NCBI GenBank assembly: GCA_008015235.1
Contig: SSFF01000014.1
Coordinates: 62,001 to 126,000 of the forward strand
From: Rhodoferax sp.
GTDB taxonomy: Bacteria; Pseudomonadota; Gammaproteobacteria; Burkholderiales; Burkholderiaceae_C
Direction of reading: 5' to 3'
Length of the DNA: 64,000 nucleotides
Part shown: positions 7,978 to 17,960 of the stretch, in pieces
Position numbering within the stretch: the stretch's first letter is position 1
Layout: every line of letters begins with the position of its first letter
The notes under the pieces: generated by a model
The model's input: the letters and a program-made list of their open reading frames with translations, nothing else
What the model was told of the DNA's origin: nothing
Databases searched by the model: none
Translations under genes and position numbers: made by a program

Positions 7978-9633
7978 TCAAGGTGCCAGGACTGTGGGCT
8001 TGGAGTCGGGATCCAGCTGCGGGTAGTCGCGGCTGAAGTGCAGGCCGCGACTCTCATGCCGCGACTGTGCGCTTTTCACGATCAGGTCGGCCACCTGCAC
8101 CAGGTTGCGCAGTTCCAGCAGGTCGCGCGTCACATGGAAGTGGGCGTAGTACTCCTGGATTTCGCCTTGCAGCAGGGCAATGCGGTGGGCGGCGCGCTCC
8201 AGGCGCTTGTTGGTGCGCACGATGCCGACGTAGTCCCACATGAAGCGGCGCAGTTCGTCCCAGTTGTGCGAAATCACCACCATCTCGTCCGAGTCGGTGA
8301 CACGGCTGTCGTCCCAGGGCGGCAGGGCCAGATCGGGCTGCTTACCAGCCTGTGCCATGGCTTCGACCGACGCCTTGGCAAACACCATGCACTCCACCAG
8401 CGAATTGCTGGCCAGGCGGTTGGCGCCGTGCAGGCCGCTGCAGGCGGTTTCACCCACGGCGTATAGGCCAGCAATGTCGGTGCGCCCGGCCAGGTCGGCG
8501 ACCACGCCGCCGCAGGTGTAGTGGGCCGCCGGAACCACCGGGATGGGCTGCTGGCTGATGTCGATGCCCAGCTCCAGGCAGCGGGCGTAGATGTTGGGGA
8601 AGTGCTCCAGCAAAAAGGTCTTGGGCTGGTGCGAGATGTCGAGGTAGACGCAGTCGAATCCGCCCTTTTTCATCTCGAAGTCGATGGCGCGCGCCACCAC
8701 GTCGCGTGGCGCGAGTTCGGCGCGCTCGTCATGCTGTGGCATGAAGCGCGTGCCGTCGGGCAGCAGCAGTCGGCCGCCTTCGCCGCGCACCGCTTCGCTG
8801 ATGAGAAAGCTCTTGGCGTGCGGGTGGTAGAGGCAGGTGGGGTGGAACTGGATGAACTCCATGTTCTGCACCCGGCAGCCGGCACGCCAGGCCGCGGCTA
8901 TGCCGTCACCGGTGGCGGTGTCGGGGTTGGTGGTATAGAGGTACACCTTGCCGGCCCCGCCCGTGGCCAGCACCGTGTGGGGGGCGCGGAAGGTCAGCAC
9001 CTCGTCGGTCGAGTCGTCCAGTGCGTACAGGCCCAGGCACTGGTTTTGCAAGCCATTTTGGCCTGTAGCCCGCGTGGAATCTGCGGGAGTAGCTCCTGAT
9101 TTGCTAGCGACTTTGTGGCTGGTAATCAAATCCACTAGGGTGTGGTGCTCGAACAGTGTGATGTTGGCGCGCTTGCGCACCTGGGCAATGAGGGTCTGCT
9201 GCACGGCCGCGCCGGTGGCGTCGGTGACATGCACGATGCGCCGGGCGCTGTGGCCGCCTTCGCGGGTGAGGTGCAGCTGGCCGTCTTCTTCGGCCGAAAA
9301 CGGCACGCCCATCTGCTGCAGCCAGGCAATGGCCTCGGGCGCGTGTTCCACCACGTAGCGTGTGGCGTCGAGGTCGCACAGGCCGGCCCCGGCCACCAGG
9401 GTGTCGTCCACGTGGGCGTCGAAGCTGTCGCCCTGGCCCCAGACCGCGGCAATGCCGCCCTGGGCCCAGCCGCTGGAGCCTTCGGTGACCGAGCGCTTGG
9501 TGAGGATGGCCACCTTTTTGTCGGCGGGTAGCAGCAGGGCCGTGGACAGGCCGGCCAGGCCGCTGCCGACGATCAGGACATCATACTGCAGGGGCGCGGC
9601 CGCTGCGTGGGGGGAAATTCGGTCATGGGACAT
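7978..9633 (-). CDS. nadB: L-aspartate oxidase
   Basis: FAD enzyme that oxidises L-aspartate to iminoaspartate for NadA. The 551-residue protein has the N-terminal dinucleotide motif VLIVGSGLAGLSTA, the GSSGWAQGGIAA segment, HPTCLY, and CGGVV/GLYAVGE near the FAD site, plus the C-terminal helical domain. ATG 9633 overlaps the 3' end of sulP by 11 bases. An unusual stretch at about residues 176-195 (VASKSGATPADSTRATGQNG) is encoded by a copy of a dispersed repeat and looks like an inserted loop before the LYALDDS strand. The rest of the protein is intact. Confidence 0.95.
   Translation of the reverse strand: MSHDRISPHAAAAPLQYDVLIVGSGLAGLSTALLLPADKKVAILTKRSVTEGSSGWAQGGIAAVWGQGDSFDAHVDDTLVAGAGLCDLDATRYVVEHAPEAIAWLQQMGVPFSAEEDGQLHLTREGGHSARRIVHVTDATGAAVQQTLIAQVRKRANITLFEHHTLVDLITSHKVASKSGATPADSTRATGQNGLQNQCLGLYALDDSTDEVLTFRAPHTVLATGGAGKVYLYTTNPDTATGDGIAAAWRAGCRVQNMEFIQFHPTCLYHPHAKSFLISEAVRGEGGRLLLPDGTRFMPQHDERAELAPRDVVARAIDFEMKKGGFDCVYLDISHQPKTFLLEHFPNIYARCLELGIDISQQPIPVVPAAHYTCGGVVADLAGRTDIAGLYAVGETACSGLHGANRLASNSLVECMVFAKASVEAMAQAGKQPDLALPPWDDSRVTDSDEMVVISHNWDELRRFMWDYVGIVRTNKRLERAAHRIALLQGEIQEYYAHFHVTRDLLELRNLVQVADLIVKSAQSRHESRGLHFSRDYPQLDPDSKPTVLAP
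9051..9108 (-). repeat. Dispersed repeat inside nadB, copy 3
   Basis: Read on the minus strand: GCTAGCAAATCAGGAGC, then TACTCCCGCAGA and ACGCGGGCTACAGGCC, then AAAATGGC. This is the same block order as the intergenic copies. It is translated in frame as a Ser/Thr/Ala/Gly-rich loop of nadB. Confidence 0.65.
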
Positions 9634-11383
9634 GGCGGGAGGGGCTGTCGTCAACGGTTGGAGGGGGTGCATCAATCGCGAGTCCGCGGTTGATGGCCTG
9701 GGGCATGGTCGTGCACAGGTTGGAGGGGTCCATGGACTGGACCATGCCGCAGCGTGTAAGGATGTCGAGGGGCTGGTAGGCCAGCCCGCAAATGACCAGC
9801 GCAACCTGGTGTTTGCCACAGGCCCGCAGCAGGTCGGCCAGGCTGTCGGCGCCGGACGAATCGACGTACAGGACGTTCTTGAAGTCCAGCACCAGCACAC
9901 GATGCGGCAGGTGGTCGGCCATGTTTTCGAGCAGCTTCACGGCGCCAAAGAACAAGGCCCCGTGCAGGCGGTAGGCGTGGATGCGCTGCTCCTGGCCTGC
10001 CAAGGCGGGGTAGTCGGCGGCCCCGACTGCGTCGGCGCGCGACAGGCTGGAGATGCGGTAAATGAAGGTCAGGCAGGCCGCCACCAGGCCCACCTCCACC
10101 GCCACGGTCAAGTCGACGATGACGGTCAGTGCGAACACCGAGAGCAGGGTCAGCCGGTAGGGCATGCGGTACTGGCGCAGGTGCAGGAATTCGCGCCATT
10201 CGCCCATGTTCCAGGCCACGAACATCAGGATGGCGGCCATGGCACTCAGCGGAATGTGTGCGGCCAGCGGCGCCGCCAGCAAGACGATGGCCAGCAGCGT
10301 AGCAGCGTGCACCATGCCGGCCACCGGGCTGGTGGCTCCATTACGGACATTGGTCATGGTGCGGGCAATGGTGCCGGTGGCCGGCATGCCGCCGAAGAAC
10401 GGGGTCACCAGATTGGCCACGCCTTGCGCCATGAGCTCCTGGTTCGGGTCGTGGCGGTCGTCGATCATGCCGTCGGCCACGCGTGCGCACAGCAAGGACT
10501 CGATGGCACCCAGCAGCGCCAGGGTGAGTGCTGGCATGAACAGGAAGCGCACCGTATCCCAGGAAAACGCGGGCCATTGCCAGCTGGGCAGGCTGGACGG
10601 AATGCCGCCAAAGCGGCTGCCTATCGTTTCCACCTGCCAACCGCTGATTGCCACCCAGGCCGTGGCGCACACCAGCACCACCACCGAACCGGGTAGGCGT
10701 TGCAGCGGCTTCAGGACCGACCAGCGCAGGGCGGCCCGCGGTAGCACCGTTTGCCAGGCGATCAAGCCAGCCAGACTGACCAGGGCCACCCAGGTGGCCG
10801 CCAGGCTCCAACTGGGCAGCGCCTGCCACAGGGTGCGCAGCAGCCCGAAGAAGTCGGCCGGCACCGAGCCCTGGACCTCCAGTCCCAGAAAGTCCTTGAC
10901 TTGCGACAGTGCGATCAGCACGGCGATGCCGTTGGTGAAGCCGATGATGACGGCCACCGGTATGAAGCGGATCAGCGTGCCCAGGCGGAAGAAGCCCATG
11001 GCCAGCAGCAGGACGCCCGACATGGCGGTGGCAATGATGAGATTGGCCACGCCGTAGCGGTGCACGATGCCGTAGACGATGACGATGAAGGCGCCGGCCG
11101 GCCCGCCGATCTGCACCTTGCTGCCCCCCAGCGCCGAAATCAGGAAGCCGGCAATGATGGCCGTGAACAGGCCCGCCTGCGGCCCCAGGCCGCTGGCGAT
11201 GGCAAAGGCCATGGCCAGGGGCAGGGCCACCAGACCGACGGCGATGCCCGCACCCACGTCAGCCCCCAGCTGGGTACGCTGGTACCCCGCCAGGCTGTCA
11301 AGCAGCTTGGGCCGGAACACCCTGCGCGGGCGCGCGGAGGCGGGCTGGGAGGGGGTGGAGGGGGTGGAGGGGGATGTGGCCAT
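9623..11383 (-). CDS. SulP family anion transporter with STAS domain
   Basis: An inner-membrane carrier of the SLC26/SulP family (sulfate, bicarbonate or dicarboxylates in relatives). The 586-residue protein has about ten or more membrane helices, starting at GAGIAVGLVALPLAMAFAIA. The signature GSKVQIGGPAGAF follows, then a C-terminal cytosolic STAS domain with VLVLDFKNVLYVDSSGADSL. The first 25 residues are Ser/Thr/Pro-rich, encoded by a GGAGGG-type tandem run. Downstream it overlaps nadB by 11 bases; upstream a DUF1275 gene follows 11 bases beyond its start. Substrate cannot be read from sequence. Confidence 0.9.
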   Translation of the reverse strand: MATSPSTPSTPSQPASARPRRVFRPKLLDSLAGYQRTQLGADVGAGIAVGLVALPLAMAFAIASGLGPQAGLFTAIIAGFLISALGGSKVQIGGPAGAFIVIVYGIVHRYGVANLIIATAMSGVLLLAMGFFRLGTLIRFIPVAVIIGFTNGIAVLIALSQVKDFLGLEVQGSVPADFFGLLRTLWQALPSWSLAATWVALVSLAGLIAWQTVLPRAALRWSVLKPLQRLPGSVVVLVCATAWVAISGWQVETIGSRFGGIPSSLPSWQWPAFSWDTVRFLFMPALTLALLGAIESLLCARVADGMIDDRHDPNQELMAQGVANLVTPFFGGMPATGTIARTMTNVRNGATSPVAGMVHAATLLAIVLLAAPLAAHIPLSAMAAILMFVAWNMGEWREFLHLRQYRMPYRLTLLSVFALTVIVDLTVAVEVGLVAACLTFIYRISSLSRADAVGAADYPALAGQEQRIHAYRLHGALFFGAVKLLENMADHLPHRVLVLDFKNVLYVDSSGADSLADLLRACGKHQVALVICGLAYQPLDILTRCGMVQSMDPSNLCTTMPQAINRGLAIDAPPPTVDDSPSRHVP

Positions 11384-11394
11384 GCGGATGCGCG

Positions 11395-12138
11395 TCAGTG
11401 TGGGTGGATCCAGCGCTTGGCATCGTCCAGCACCGGCCGCAGGACCAGCAGCACCAGCAGCAGTGCCAAGGGGACGGTGGCGATGTAGCCGAAATGCTTG
11501 AAGCCCATGGCGCCGGCCAGTGCGCCAATGCAGAAGCAGCCAATCAGCGTGGACTGGATCTTGAGTCGGCTGCGGTCGGCGTGCACCTTGTTCTGGCGGT
11601 CCAGGCGGTTCACGTACATCAGTTTGCCCAGTTCGATACCGAGGTCGGTCAGCAGACCGGTGAGGTGGGTAGTGCGGATTTCAGCGTGGGAAATCTTGGT
11701 GATCACGGCATTCTGCAGCCCCATGATGTAGCACAGGATCAGCACCGTTGCGGGTACGGCGATGGAGGCCATGTCGGCAATCGCCACGCCAAACAGGCCG
11801 AACACCAGCAGCAGCACCGCTTCCAGCAGCAGGGGGCGCCCGTAGGCGCTGTGCAGTTGGCGGCGCAGGGCCCAGTTCACCATCCAGGCGGTGGTCATGG
11901 CCCCGGCTACAAAGGCCAGCAGCGAGGCCAGGGCGGCTGCGGCCAGGGCGAAGTTGCCCAGCACCACATCGTCCATCAGGGACGAGACGATGCCGGTCAT
12001 GTGCGAGGTGTACTGGCCCACGGCCAGAAAGCCGCCGGCATTGGTGGCCCCGGCCACAAAGCACAGGGTGGCTCCCAGCCGCAGGTTGGTCTTGGCAGAC
12101 CGCTGAACTGTTGTCCAACCGTGCAGCAGGGGGATCAT
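11395..12138 (-). CDS. DUF1275 (YoaK-like) membrane protein
   Basis: A 247-residue inner-membrane protein with about six hydrophobic segments. It has the family motifs GATNAGGFLAVGQYTSHMTG near residue 30 and ILCYIMGLQNAVITKISHAEIRTTHLTG around 135-160. Function of the family is unknown; a small-molecule carrier is often suggested. It is encoded just upstream of sulP on the same strand (11-base gap) and downstream of metG (18 bases), so a metG-DUF1275-sulP-nadB transcript is plausible. Confidence 0.88.
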   Translation of the reverse strand: MIPLLHGWTTVQRSAKTNLRLGATLCFVAGATNAGGFLAVGQYTSHMTGIVSSLMDDVVLGNFALAAAALASLLAFVAGAMTTAWMVNWALRRQLHSAYGRPLLLEAVLLLVFGLFGVAIADMASIAVPATVLILCYIMGLQNAVITKISHAEIRTTHLTGLLTDLGIELGKLMYVNRLDRQNKVHADRSRLKIQSTLIGCFCIGALAGAMGFKHFGYIATVPLALLLVLLVLRPVLDDAKRWIHPH

Positions 12139-12156
12139 GCGCTGGGGGTGCCGGTG

Positions 12157-14286
12157 TTAGTGGATGCGCATGCCGGGTTGCGCGCCGGGGAAGGGTTCGA
12201 GCACGTAGATGCCGGGTTGTGCCGCTTCGTCGGCGTGGCTAGCGGCCAGCACCATGCCCTCCGACAAGCCGAACTTCATCTTGCGCGGTGCCAGATTCGC
12301 CACCAGCACGGTGAGTTTGCCCACCAGCTGCTCCGGCGGGTACATGCTGGCAATGCCGGAGAACACGTTGCGCGTGGTCGGCTGGCCTTCCGCGTTCTTT
12401 TCACCGGCGTCCAGCGTCAGGCGCAGTAGCTTGGTCGAACCTTCCACCGCCTCGCAGGCCAGGATCTTGGCGATGCGCAGGTCGACCTTGGCGAAGTCGT
12501 CGATGGTGATGGTGGGCGCGAGAGCCTCGCCGCCGGGGGCGCTCGGGTCGGCCACAGGTGTAGTAGATTTTGCTACTTTTTTAGGAGCTGCCTGCGCAGG
12601 TTTTTCCTCGGCTTGCGGCTCTTTTACCCCAAAAAGTGCGTCCAGTTGTTCGGGCGTGACGCGCTGCATCAGGTGCTGGTAGGGCTGGATGCGCTGCACC
12701 AGCGCTTGTTCGCTCCAGGTGGTCATGCTCTGGCCGACAAAGGTCTCCACCTGTGCTGCCAGTCCGGGCAGCACGGGGGCAAGGTAGCGCGTGAGCAGGG
12801 CAAAGGCGTTGACCAGCACCGAGCACACCTGGTGCAGTTCGGCGTTGTTGCCTGGGTCTTTGGCCAGGTCCCAGGGCTTGTGCTGGTCGACATAGCTGTT
12901 GACCTTGTCGGCCAGCAGCATCACTTCGCGCGTGACACGGCCGAACTCGCGCTCGTCGTACCACTGGGCCAGGTAGTCACTCTGGGCACGGATGGCTTCC
13001 AGCAGCGCCTGGCCGTCGTCGGCAAAGGTGGTGGTGAGCGTGCCCTCAAAGCGCTTGGTCAGGAAACCGGCGGCGCGTGAAGCGATGTTGATGTACTTAC
13101 CGATCAGGTCGCTGTTGACGCGGGCCATGAAGTCGTCGGCATTGAAATCGATGTCTTCGTTGCGGCCCGAGAGTTTGGCGGCCAGGTAGTAGCGCAGCCA
13201 TTCGGCGTTCATGCCTAGCTGCAGGTACTTGAGCGGGTCCAGGCCGGTGCCGCGGCTCTTGCTCATCTTTTCGCCGTTGTTTACCGTCAAAAAGCCGTGC
13301 ACGTAGACGTTGTCGGGCACCTTGCGGCCGCTGAACTTCAGCGTGGCGGGCCAGAACAGGGTGTGGAAGGTGACGATGTCCTTGCCGATGAAATGGATCT
13401 GGCGCAACTCGGGGTTGGCCATGTAGTCGTCATAGCTCTGGCCGCGCTTGGTCAGCAGGTTCTTCAATGACGCCAGGTAGCCGATGGGGGCATCCAGCCA
13501 CACATAGAAGTACTTGCCCGGTGCGTTCGGAATCTCGATGCCGAAGTAAGGCGCGTCGCGCGAGATGTCCCAGTCGCCCAGGCCTTCGCTCTGGCTGCCG
13601 TCAGGGTTGGTGCGCACCGTGAACCATTCCTTGACCTTGTTGGCCACCTCCGGTTGCAGGCGGCCATCCTGGGTCCAGGCCTGCAGGAACTCGACGCAGC
13701 GCGGGTCGGACAGCTTGAAGAAGAAGTGCTCTGAATTCTTGAGCACTGGCGTGGCACCGGAAAGCGCCGAGAACGGTTTGATCAGGTCGGTGGGGGCGTA
13801 GACGGCACCGCAGACCTCGCAGTTGTCGCCGTACTGGTCCTGTGCGTGGCACTTGGGGCATTCACCCTTGATGTAGCGGTCCGGCAGGAACATGGCCTTC
13901 TCGGGGTCGAAGAACTGCTCGATGGTGCGGGTCTCGATCAGGCCATTGGCCTGCAGGTCCAGGAAGATCTGCTGGGCCAGTTCATGGTTTTCCGGCGCGT
14001 CGGTGCTGTGCCAATTGTCGAAGCGGATGTGGAAACCGTCCAGGTACTGCTTGCGTCCGGCGGCAATGTCGGCCACGAACTGTTGCGGCGTTTTGCCGAC
14101 CTTTTCGGCCGCAATCATGATGGGGGCGCCATGGGTGTCGTCGGCCCCGCAGAAGTCCACCGCCACGCCGCGCATGCGCTGGAACCGCACCCAGGTGTCG
14201 GCCTGGATGTATTCCATGATGTGGCCGATATGGAAGTTGCCGTTGGCGTAGGGCAGGGCGGTGGTGACGAAAAGTTGGCGTGGCAT
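12157..14286 (-). CDS. metG: Methionyl-tRNA synthetase
   Basis: Charges tRNA-Met. The 709-residue, long-form enzyme has the class I HIGH motif (HIGHI near residue 17), a zinc knuckle ([19 protein letters not shown]), KMSKSRGT, and a C-terminal EMAP/Trbp111 tRNA-binding domain from about residue 600 ([16 protein letters not shown]). The Lys/Ala/Pro-rich linker between the anticodon-binding and C-terminal domains includes a stretch coded by a dispersed repeat. ATG 14286 gives [16 protein letters not shown]; a GTG six codons upstream is less likely. Confidence 0.97.
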   Translation of the reverse strand: MPRQLFVTTALPYANGNFHIGHIMEYIQADTWVRFQRMRGVAVDFCGADDTHGAPIMIAAEKVGKTPQQFVADIAAGRKQYLDGFHIRFDNWHSTDAPENHELAQQIFLDLQANGLIETRTIEQFFDPEKAMFLPDRYIKGECPKCHAQDQYGDNCEVCGAVYAPTDLIKPFSALSGATPVLKNSEHFFFKLSDPRCVEFLQAWTQDGRLQPEVANKVKEWFTVRTNPDGSQSEGLGDWDISRDAPYFGIEIPNAPGKYFYVWLDAPIGYLASLKNLLTKRGQSYDDYMANPELRQIHFIGKDIVTFHTLFWPATLKFSGRKVPDNVYVHGFLTVNNGEKMSKSRGTGLDPLKYLQLGMNAEWLRYYLAAKLSGRNEDIDFNADDFMARVNSDLIGKYINIASRAAGFLTKRFEGTLTTTFADDGQALLEAIRAQSDYLAQWYDEREFGRVTREVMLLADKVNSYVDQHKPWDLAKDPGNNAELHQVCSVLVNAFALLTRYLAPVLPGLAAQVETFVGQSMTTWSEQALVQRIQPYQHLMQRVTPEQLDALFGVKEPQAEEKPAQAAPKKVAKSTTPVADPSAPGGEALAPTITIDDFAKVDLRIAKILACEAVEGSTKLLRLTLDAGEKNAEGQPTTRNVFSGIASMYPPEQLVGKLTVLVANLAPRKMKFGLSEGMVLAASHADEAAQPGIYVLEPFPGAQPGMRIH
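12561..12603 (+). repeat. Dispersed repeat inside metG, partial copy 4
   Basis: Plus-strand GTAGATTTTGCTAC then TTTTTTAGGAGCTGCC and TGCGCAGG match the first half of the repeat family. In metG it is translated on the opposite strand as [13 protein letters not shown], a flexible interdomain linker. Confidence 0.5.
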
Positions 14287-14317
14287 GGGGAACGGGGCTT
14301 TCACAAGTCAGCCGGTG

Positions 14318-14323
14318 ATTTTA
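14318..14323 (-). promoter_or_regulatory. Possible -10 element for metG
   Basis: TAAAAT on the minus strand, about 30 bases before the metG ATG, would give a short leader. No convincing -35 box is visible upstream. Confidence 0.3.
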
Positions 14324-14387
14324 GTCTGCCGCCCTGTGCTTCCCCACTTGGCGCTGGCCATGCCGGGCTGGCGCCTTTCTGGGGCAT

Positions 14388-17300
14388 TCAAGCCGGGGTC
14401 GCCAACAGGGCGTCGATGTGGGCAAGGGCTTGCTCGAAATCGAAAGCTTCCATGCTCCGAGCCAGTTGAGCTGACAGTTCGGGCGACAGTCTGTCCAGCT
14501 GCGGACGCAGGGTCTCAAACAGTTCAGCCGCATCCAGATCGTCCGCTGCCACCAGGGCGCGCAAGGCTTGCAGTTGCTGTGGCAACGGTGGACGGGACTG
14601 ACCATTGTCGACATCGCGAGGGGCGGCGTGCAAGGCTTGCAGCTGTTTGCTCAGTGGCTCCCAGACGGATGCCAGTGCAGCAAGCGCTGCACGTACTTCC
14701 TCGGGAGGCGTTTGGTCATGCAGTGTCTTCTCAGCCGATGCGGCCAATTCCTGCAGCACTGGCAGTCCGCCGGTTCCGGCCAGTCCTTTCAATGTGTGCA
14801 TGCGGCGTTGCGCATCGGTCCTTGCACCGGACTCGTATTCCACTGTTGCCAAATTCACATCGTCGGCATGTTGTTGCCCCATGCTCTGCAGGAACTGCAG
14901 AAGCCGGTCCGCCTTGCCTGAAAAGGCCACAAGCCCTTTGTCTACCTGGATGCCTGCAAACTGTTCCAACTCGGCCAGCGCATGCAAGTGGCTCGGGTCA
15001 TTCCCAGGCAGTTGCTGTGGCTTGTGGTGGGTGTGGTGGCTGACCGCTGAGGGCAGCCAGTGCGCGAGTACCTGGCGCAATTTCTCTGGATCGACAGGCT
15101 TGGGTAGATGGTCATTCATGCCTGCCGCAATCGCTGCCGCCTTGTCTTCGGCGAAGGCGTTGGCGGTCATTGCGATGATGGGGGTGGCCGCGTGGTGAGT
15201 TATTTCACGGATTTTGCGCGTGGCCTGCAATCCATCCATGTGGGGCATCTGGATATCCATCAGGATCAGCTCGTAGGCGTGCGCGCTTGCCATGGCGACC
15301 GCCATGGCGCCATCGTCCGCGACATCGACGGAAAACCCCAGTTCCTTGAGCTGTTCGGTTGCCACTTCCTGGTTGAGTTCGTTGTCTTCGGCCAGCAGAA
15401 TGTGGTGGCCGGGCTGGAAATGCAGCCGGTCTTTGATGCTTGAGTCTGTGCTTCCTACCCACTGTGCCTTGTTCCAGGTCTGGGCAATGGTCTGTGCCAA
15501 CTGGGCAGGCATCACCGGCTTGGCCATGAAGGCCGCAAAGCCGCCTTGCGCGACTTCATCGACCGGGCAGCCGCTGCTGCCACTGACCAGGATGCACACG
15601 GGCATGACGCGCAATGGAAGCATGCGGACCCGTTGCCAGGTTTGTGTGCCGTTCAGGCCTGGCATCTGCCAGTCGGTGAACAGCATCTGGTAGGGGTCAC
15701 CCAGTTCATCGGCGAGGGCGATGCGTTCCAGTGCCTGGCTTGCATGCGAAACAGCATCTGCACGGGCCCCCAACGCCGTCAGCATGTCCACCAGGGATTC
15801 GCTGGCCTCTTCCATGTCATCCAGCACCAGTACGCGGGTGTTGGTTGGGAGTACGCCTTTGGGCCGCGACGGACTGCTTTCACTGATGCCAAAGGGAACC
15901 TCCAGCCAGAAAGTGCTGCCTTTGCCATAAACACTGTTCACGCCGACCTGGCCGCCCATCAGATGGGCCAGGCGCTTGCAGATGGCCAAGCCCAGACCGG
16001 TTCCACCGTAATGGCGCGTGGTGGATACGTCGGCCTGCTGGAAGGCCTGGAACAGTTGGTTTTGCTGCTCTTCTGTCAGACCGATGCCGGTGTCTCGCAC
16101 CTCAAAGCGCAAGATCACCTTCTGGTCGTGTTGTTCCTTCACATGGGCATGGACAACGACGCTTCCATGCGCAGTGAACTTGATGGCGTTGCCAATGTAA
16201 TTCAGCATGATTTGCCCCAGACGCACACCGTCACCATAGAGTACTGGGGGAGCGTCCATCATGTGGGCGGTAAGCTCCAGGCCCTTTTGCTCGGCCTTTT
16301 CGCCGATCAGCGTGAACACGTTTCCGATGACCTGCTCAAGTTCGAAGTCGGTGGGGTCCAGCGTCATCTTGCCTGCCTCGATCTTGGAGAAATCGAGGAT
16401 GTCATTGATGATCGACAGCAGGTGCATGGCCGCCCCGGAGACCTTGTCGAGCTGCTGCTTCTGACGTTCATTGCTGGTGTCGCGCCGGATCAGATGGGTC
16501 AGGCCGATGATGGCGTTCATCGGGGTCCGGATTTCGTGGCTCATGTTGGCCAGGAATGCGCTCTTGGAGCGGTTGGCTTCCTCGGCCACGTCCTTGGCTT
16601 CCAGCAGCTTGACGTTGGCGTTCTGCAATTCCTGCGTCTGGAGGGCCAGGGCTTGCGAGGTGGTTTCCAAGGCTGCCGTCCGGGTCTGGACCAGCTGCTC
16701 CAGATCATCCCGGTACTGGGCCAGCTCGCGGTCAATCTGCTTGCGCTTGGTGATGTCGACCCATACCCCGGTCAGGCAGGTCTCGTTCTCCAGTTGCAGG
16801 GGGCGCATGGAGATCCAGTAGTCAAGTATCTGACCATCCTTGGTCTTGCGCAGGTTCTCAAATTCAGCACCATCGTCGCGAAGAATCGTGGCCACACGCG
16901 CATCCACTTCTTCCCGAGTCAGGTTGGCCTGGAGGTCGTAAATAGACAGTTGTGCAAATTCTTCGGCGGAATAGCCCAGTCCTTCGTAAGCCGCCAGGTT
17001 GAAGCTGGTGAACCGCAGGGTTCCAAGCTCAACCACGACGATGCCGATTGGAGCCTGGTTGATGATGGATGAATAAAGCTGCTCCCGTTGTTTCAGCGCA
17101 AGTTCGGCATCTTTGCGTGCGTGCTGTGCCTGCCGAAAGGCCAGGACCGCAGCTGCCATGTCGCCGATCAGCGAGCCTTTGCGCTGGGCCATGGCCGTCA
17201 CGGTTGCAAACGTGAACTCGTCTTTCTCGTTTTCCGTCCCGTTGGCGAGGTTTTGCAGGCTCAGGTTGAGCCGGTCCAGCCGGCGTGCCATGGTGAAAGC

Positions 17301-17960
17301 CACCAGCAGCCACATCAATACGATGACCACGGTGCCGAAGGTGCTGATGGTGGTCATGCGCCGCGAAAATTCGTCCAGTTCAGCCTGTGTCTTCTGCCCA
17401 TGGGCCTGTGCGTGCTGAACAAAGGCGTCGCTGACCGCCGTGATGGCCAGGGCAAAATCGCCATAGTGAATATTGGCCTGTGCCAGGTGTTGTCCGGCCA
17501 TGGCGGTGTCGATCGAAAGCAAGTCCGTGCTCATCAGCACGAACTGTCTGAATTGGTGGAACTGGGCTGTTGCAGTCAGGGCCTTTTCACCCAGCAATTC
17601 GGTCTGACGGTTCTGGGTCAGGTTTGTCAGCCGAGTCTCCAGTGCGGCGACTTCATCCACGATCTTGCTGTGCAGCTTGTAAGCCTGGGCTTCGTCCAGG
17701 TTGTCGTTCTTGGCCTGGTTCAGCGCACTGTTTACGGTGAGTTGGATTTCCAGCAACTGGCGATTGATGCTGCTGATCTCCGATACCACGACCAGATCAG
17801 CACTTTGCTCTTTGGCGGTGCTTACCTGGGCTTGTCGCAGGGTGGACTGGACGAAGTAGTCGAACATCGCACCCACAGAAACTGCCAGGGCGACTGGAAC
17901 GAAATAATACAGCAAAAAGCGGATGCGCCGCGGCTGGCGCAGGCTGCGAAGCAGTTTCAT
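14388..17960 (-). CDS. Hybrid sensor histidine kinase with two receivers and Hpt
   Basis: A 1190-residue membrane kinase. Order: membrane helix (about 15-35), an all-helical periplasmic sensor, second helix (about 205-225), and a cytosolic PAS domain (about 285-405). A coiled coil leads to the HisKA domain with phospho-acceptor His475 in NMSHEIRTPMN. The HATPase domain follows (GTGLGLAICKRL), then receiver 1 (Asp763 in FTDWQMPG), receiver 2 (Asp902 in LMDIQMPHMDG) and a C-terminal Hpt domain (His1055 in MHTLKGLAG). It therefore holds a complete phosphorelay. ATG 17960 overlaps the stop of the upstream phosphatase gene (ATGA), which fixes the start. The output partner is probably the HD-GYP response regulator two genes upstream. 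The ligand is unknown. Confidence 0.92.
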   Translation of the reverse strand: MKLLRSLRQPRRIRFLLYYFVPVALAVSVGAMFDYFVQSTLRQAQVSTAKEQSADLVVVSEISSINRQLLEIQLTVNSALNQAKNDNLDEAQAYKLHSKIVDEVAALETRLTNLTQNRQTELLGEKALTATAQFHQFRQFVLMSTDLLSIDTAMAGQHLAQANIHYGDFALAITAVSDAFVQHAQAHGQKTQAELDEFSRRMTTISTFGTVVIVLMWLLVAFTMARRLDRLNLSLQNLANGTENEKDEFTFATVTAMAQRKGSLIGDMAAAVLAFRQAQHARKDAELALKQREQLYSSIINQAPIGIVVVELGTLRFTSFNLAAYEGLGYSAEEFAQLSIYDLQANLTREEVDARVATILRDDGAEFENLRKTKDGQILDYWISMRPLQLENETCLTGVWVDITKRKQIDRELAQYRDDLEQLVQTRTAALETTSQALALQTQELQNANVKLLEAKDVAEEANRSKSAFLANMSHEIRTPMNAIIGLTHLIRRDTSNERQKQQLDKVSGAAMHLLSIINDILDFSKIEAGKMTLDPTDFELEQVIGNVFTLIGEKAEQKGLELTAHMMDAPPVLYGDGVRLGQIMLNYIGNAIKFTAHGSVVVHAHVKEQHDQKVILRFEVRDTGIGLTEEQQNQLFQAFQQADVSTTRHYGGTGLGLAICKRLAHLMGGQVGVNSVYGKGSTFWLEVPFGISESSPSRPKGVLPTNTRVLVLDDMEEASESLVDMLTALGARADAVSHASQALERIALADELGDPYQMLFTDWQMPGLNGTQTWQRVRMLPLRVMPVCILVSGSSGCPVDEVAQGGFAAFMAKPVMPAQLAQTIAQTWNKAQWVGSTDSSIKDRLHFQPGHHILLAEDNELNQEVATEQLKELGFSVDVADDGAMAVAMASAHAYELILMDIQMPHMDGLQATRKIREITHHAATPIIAMTANAFAEDKAAAIAAGMNDHLPKPVDPEKLRQVLAHWLPSAVSHHTHHKPQQLPGNDPSHLHALAELEQFAGIQVDKGLVAFSGKADRLLQFLQSMGQQHADDVNLATVEYESGARTDAQRRMHTLKGLAGTGGLPVLQELAASAEKTLHDQTPPEEVRAALAALASVWEPLSKQLQALHAAPRDVDNGQSRPPLPQQLQALRALVAADDLDAAELFETLRPQLDRLSPELSAQLARSMEAFDFEQALAHIDALLATPA

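Noticed and set aside
7978..9900. A longer nadB reading frame starting at 9900
   Set aside because: The extra 89 codons overlap the STAS domain of sulP and look non-coding; the conserved protein begins at ATG 9633.
11335..11380. Short GGAGGG tandem run at the 5' end of sulP
   Set aside because: It only encodes the Ser/Thr/Pro-rich N-terminus; too short and irregular to be a phase-variation tract with confidence.
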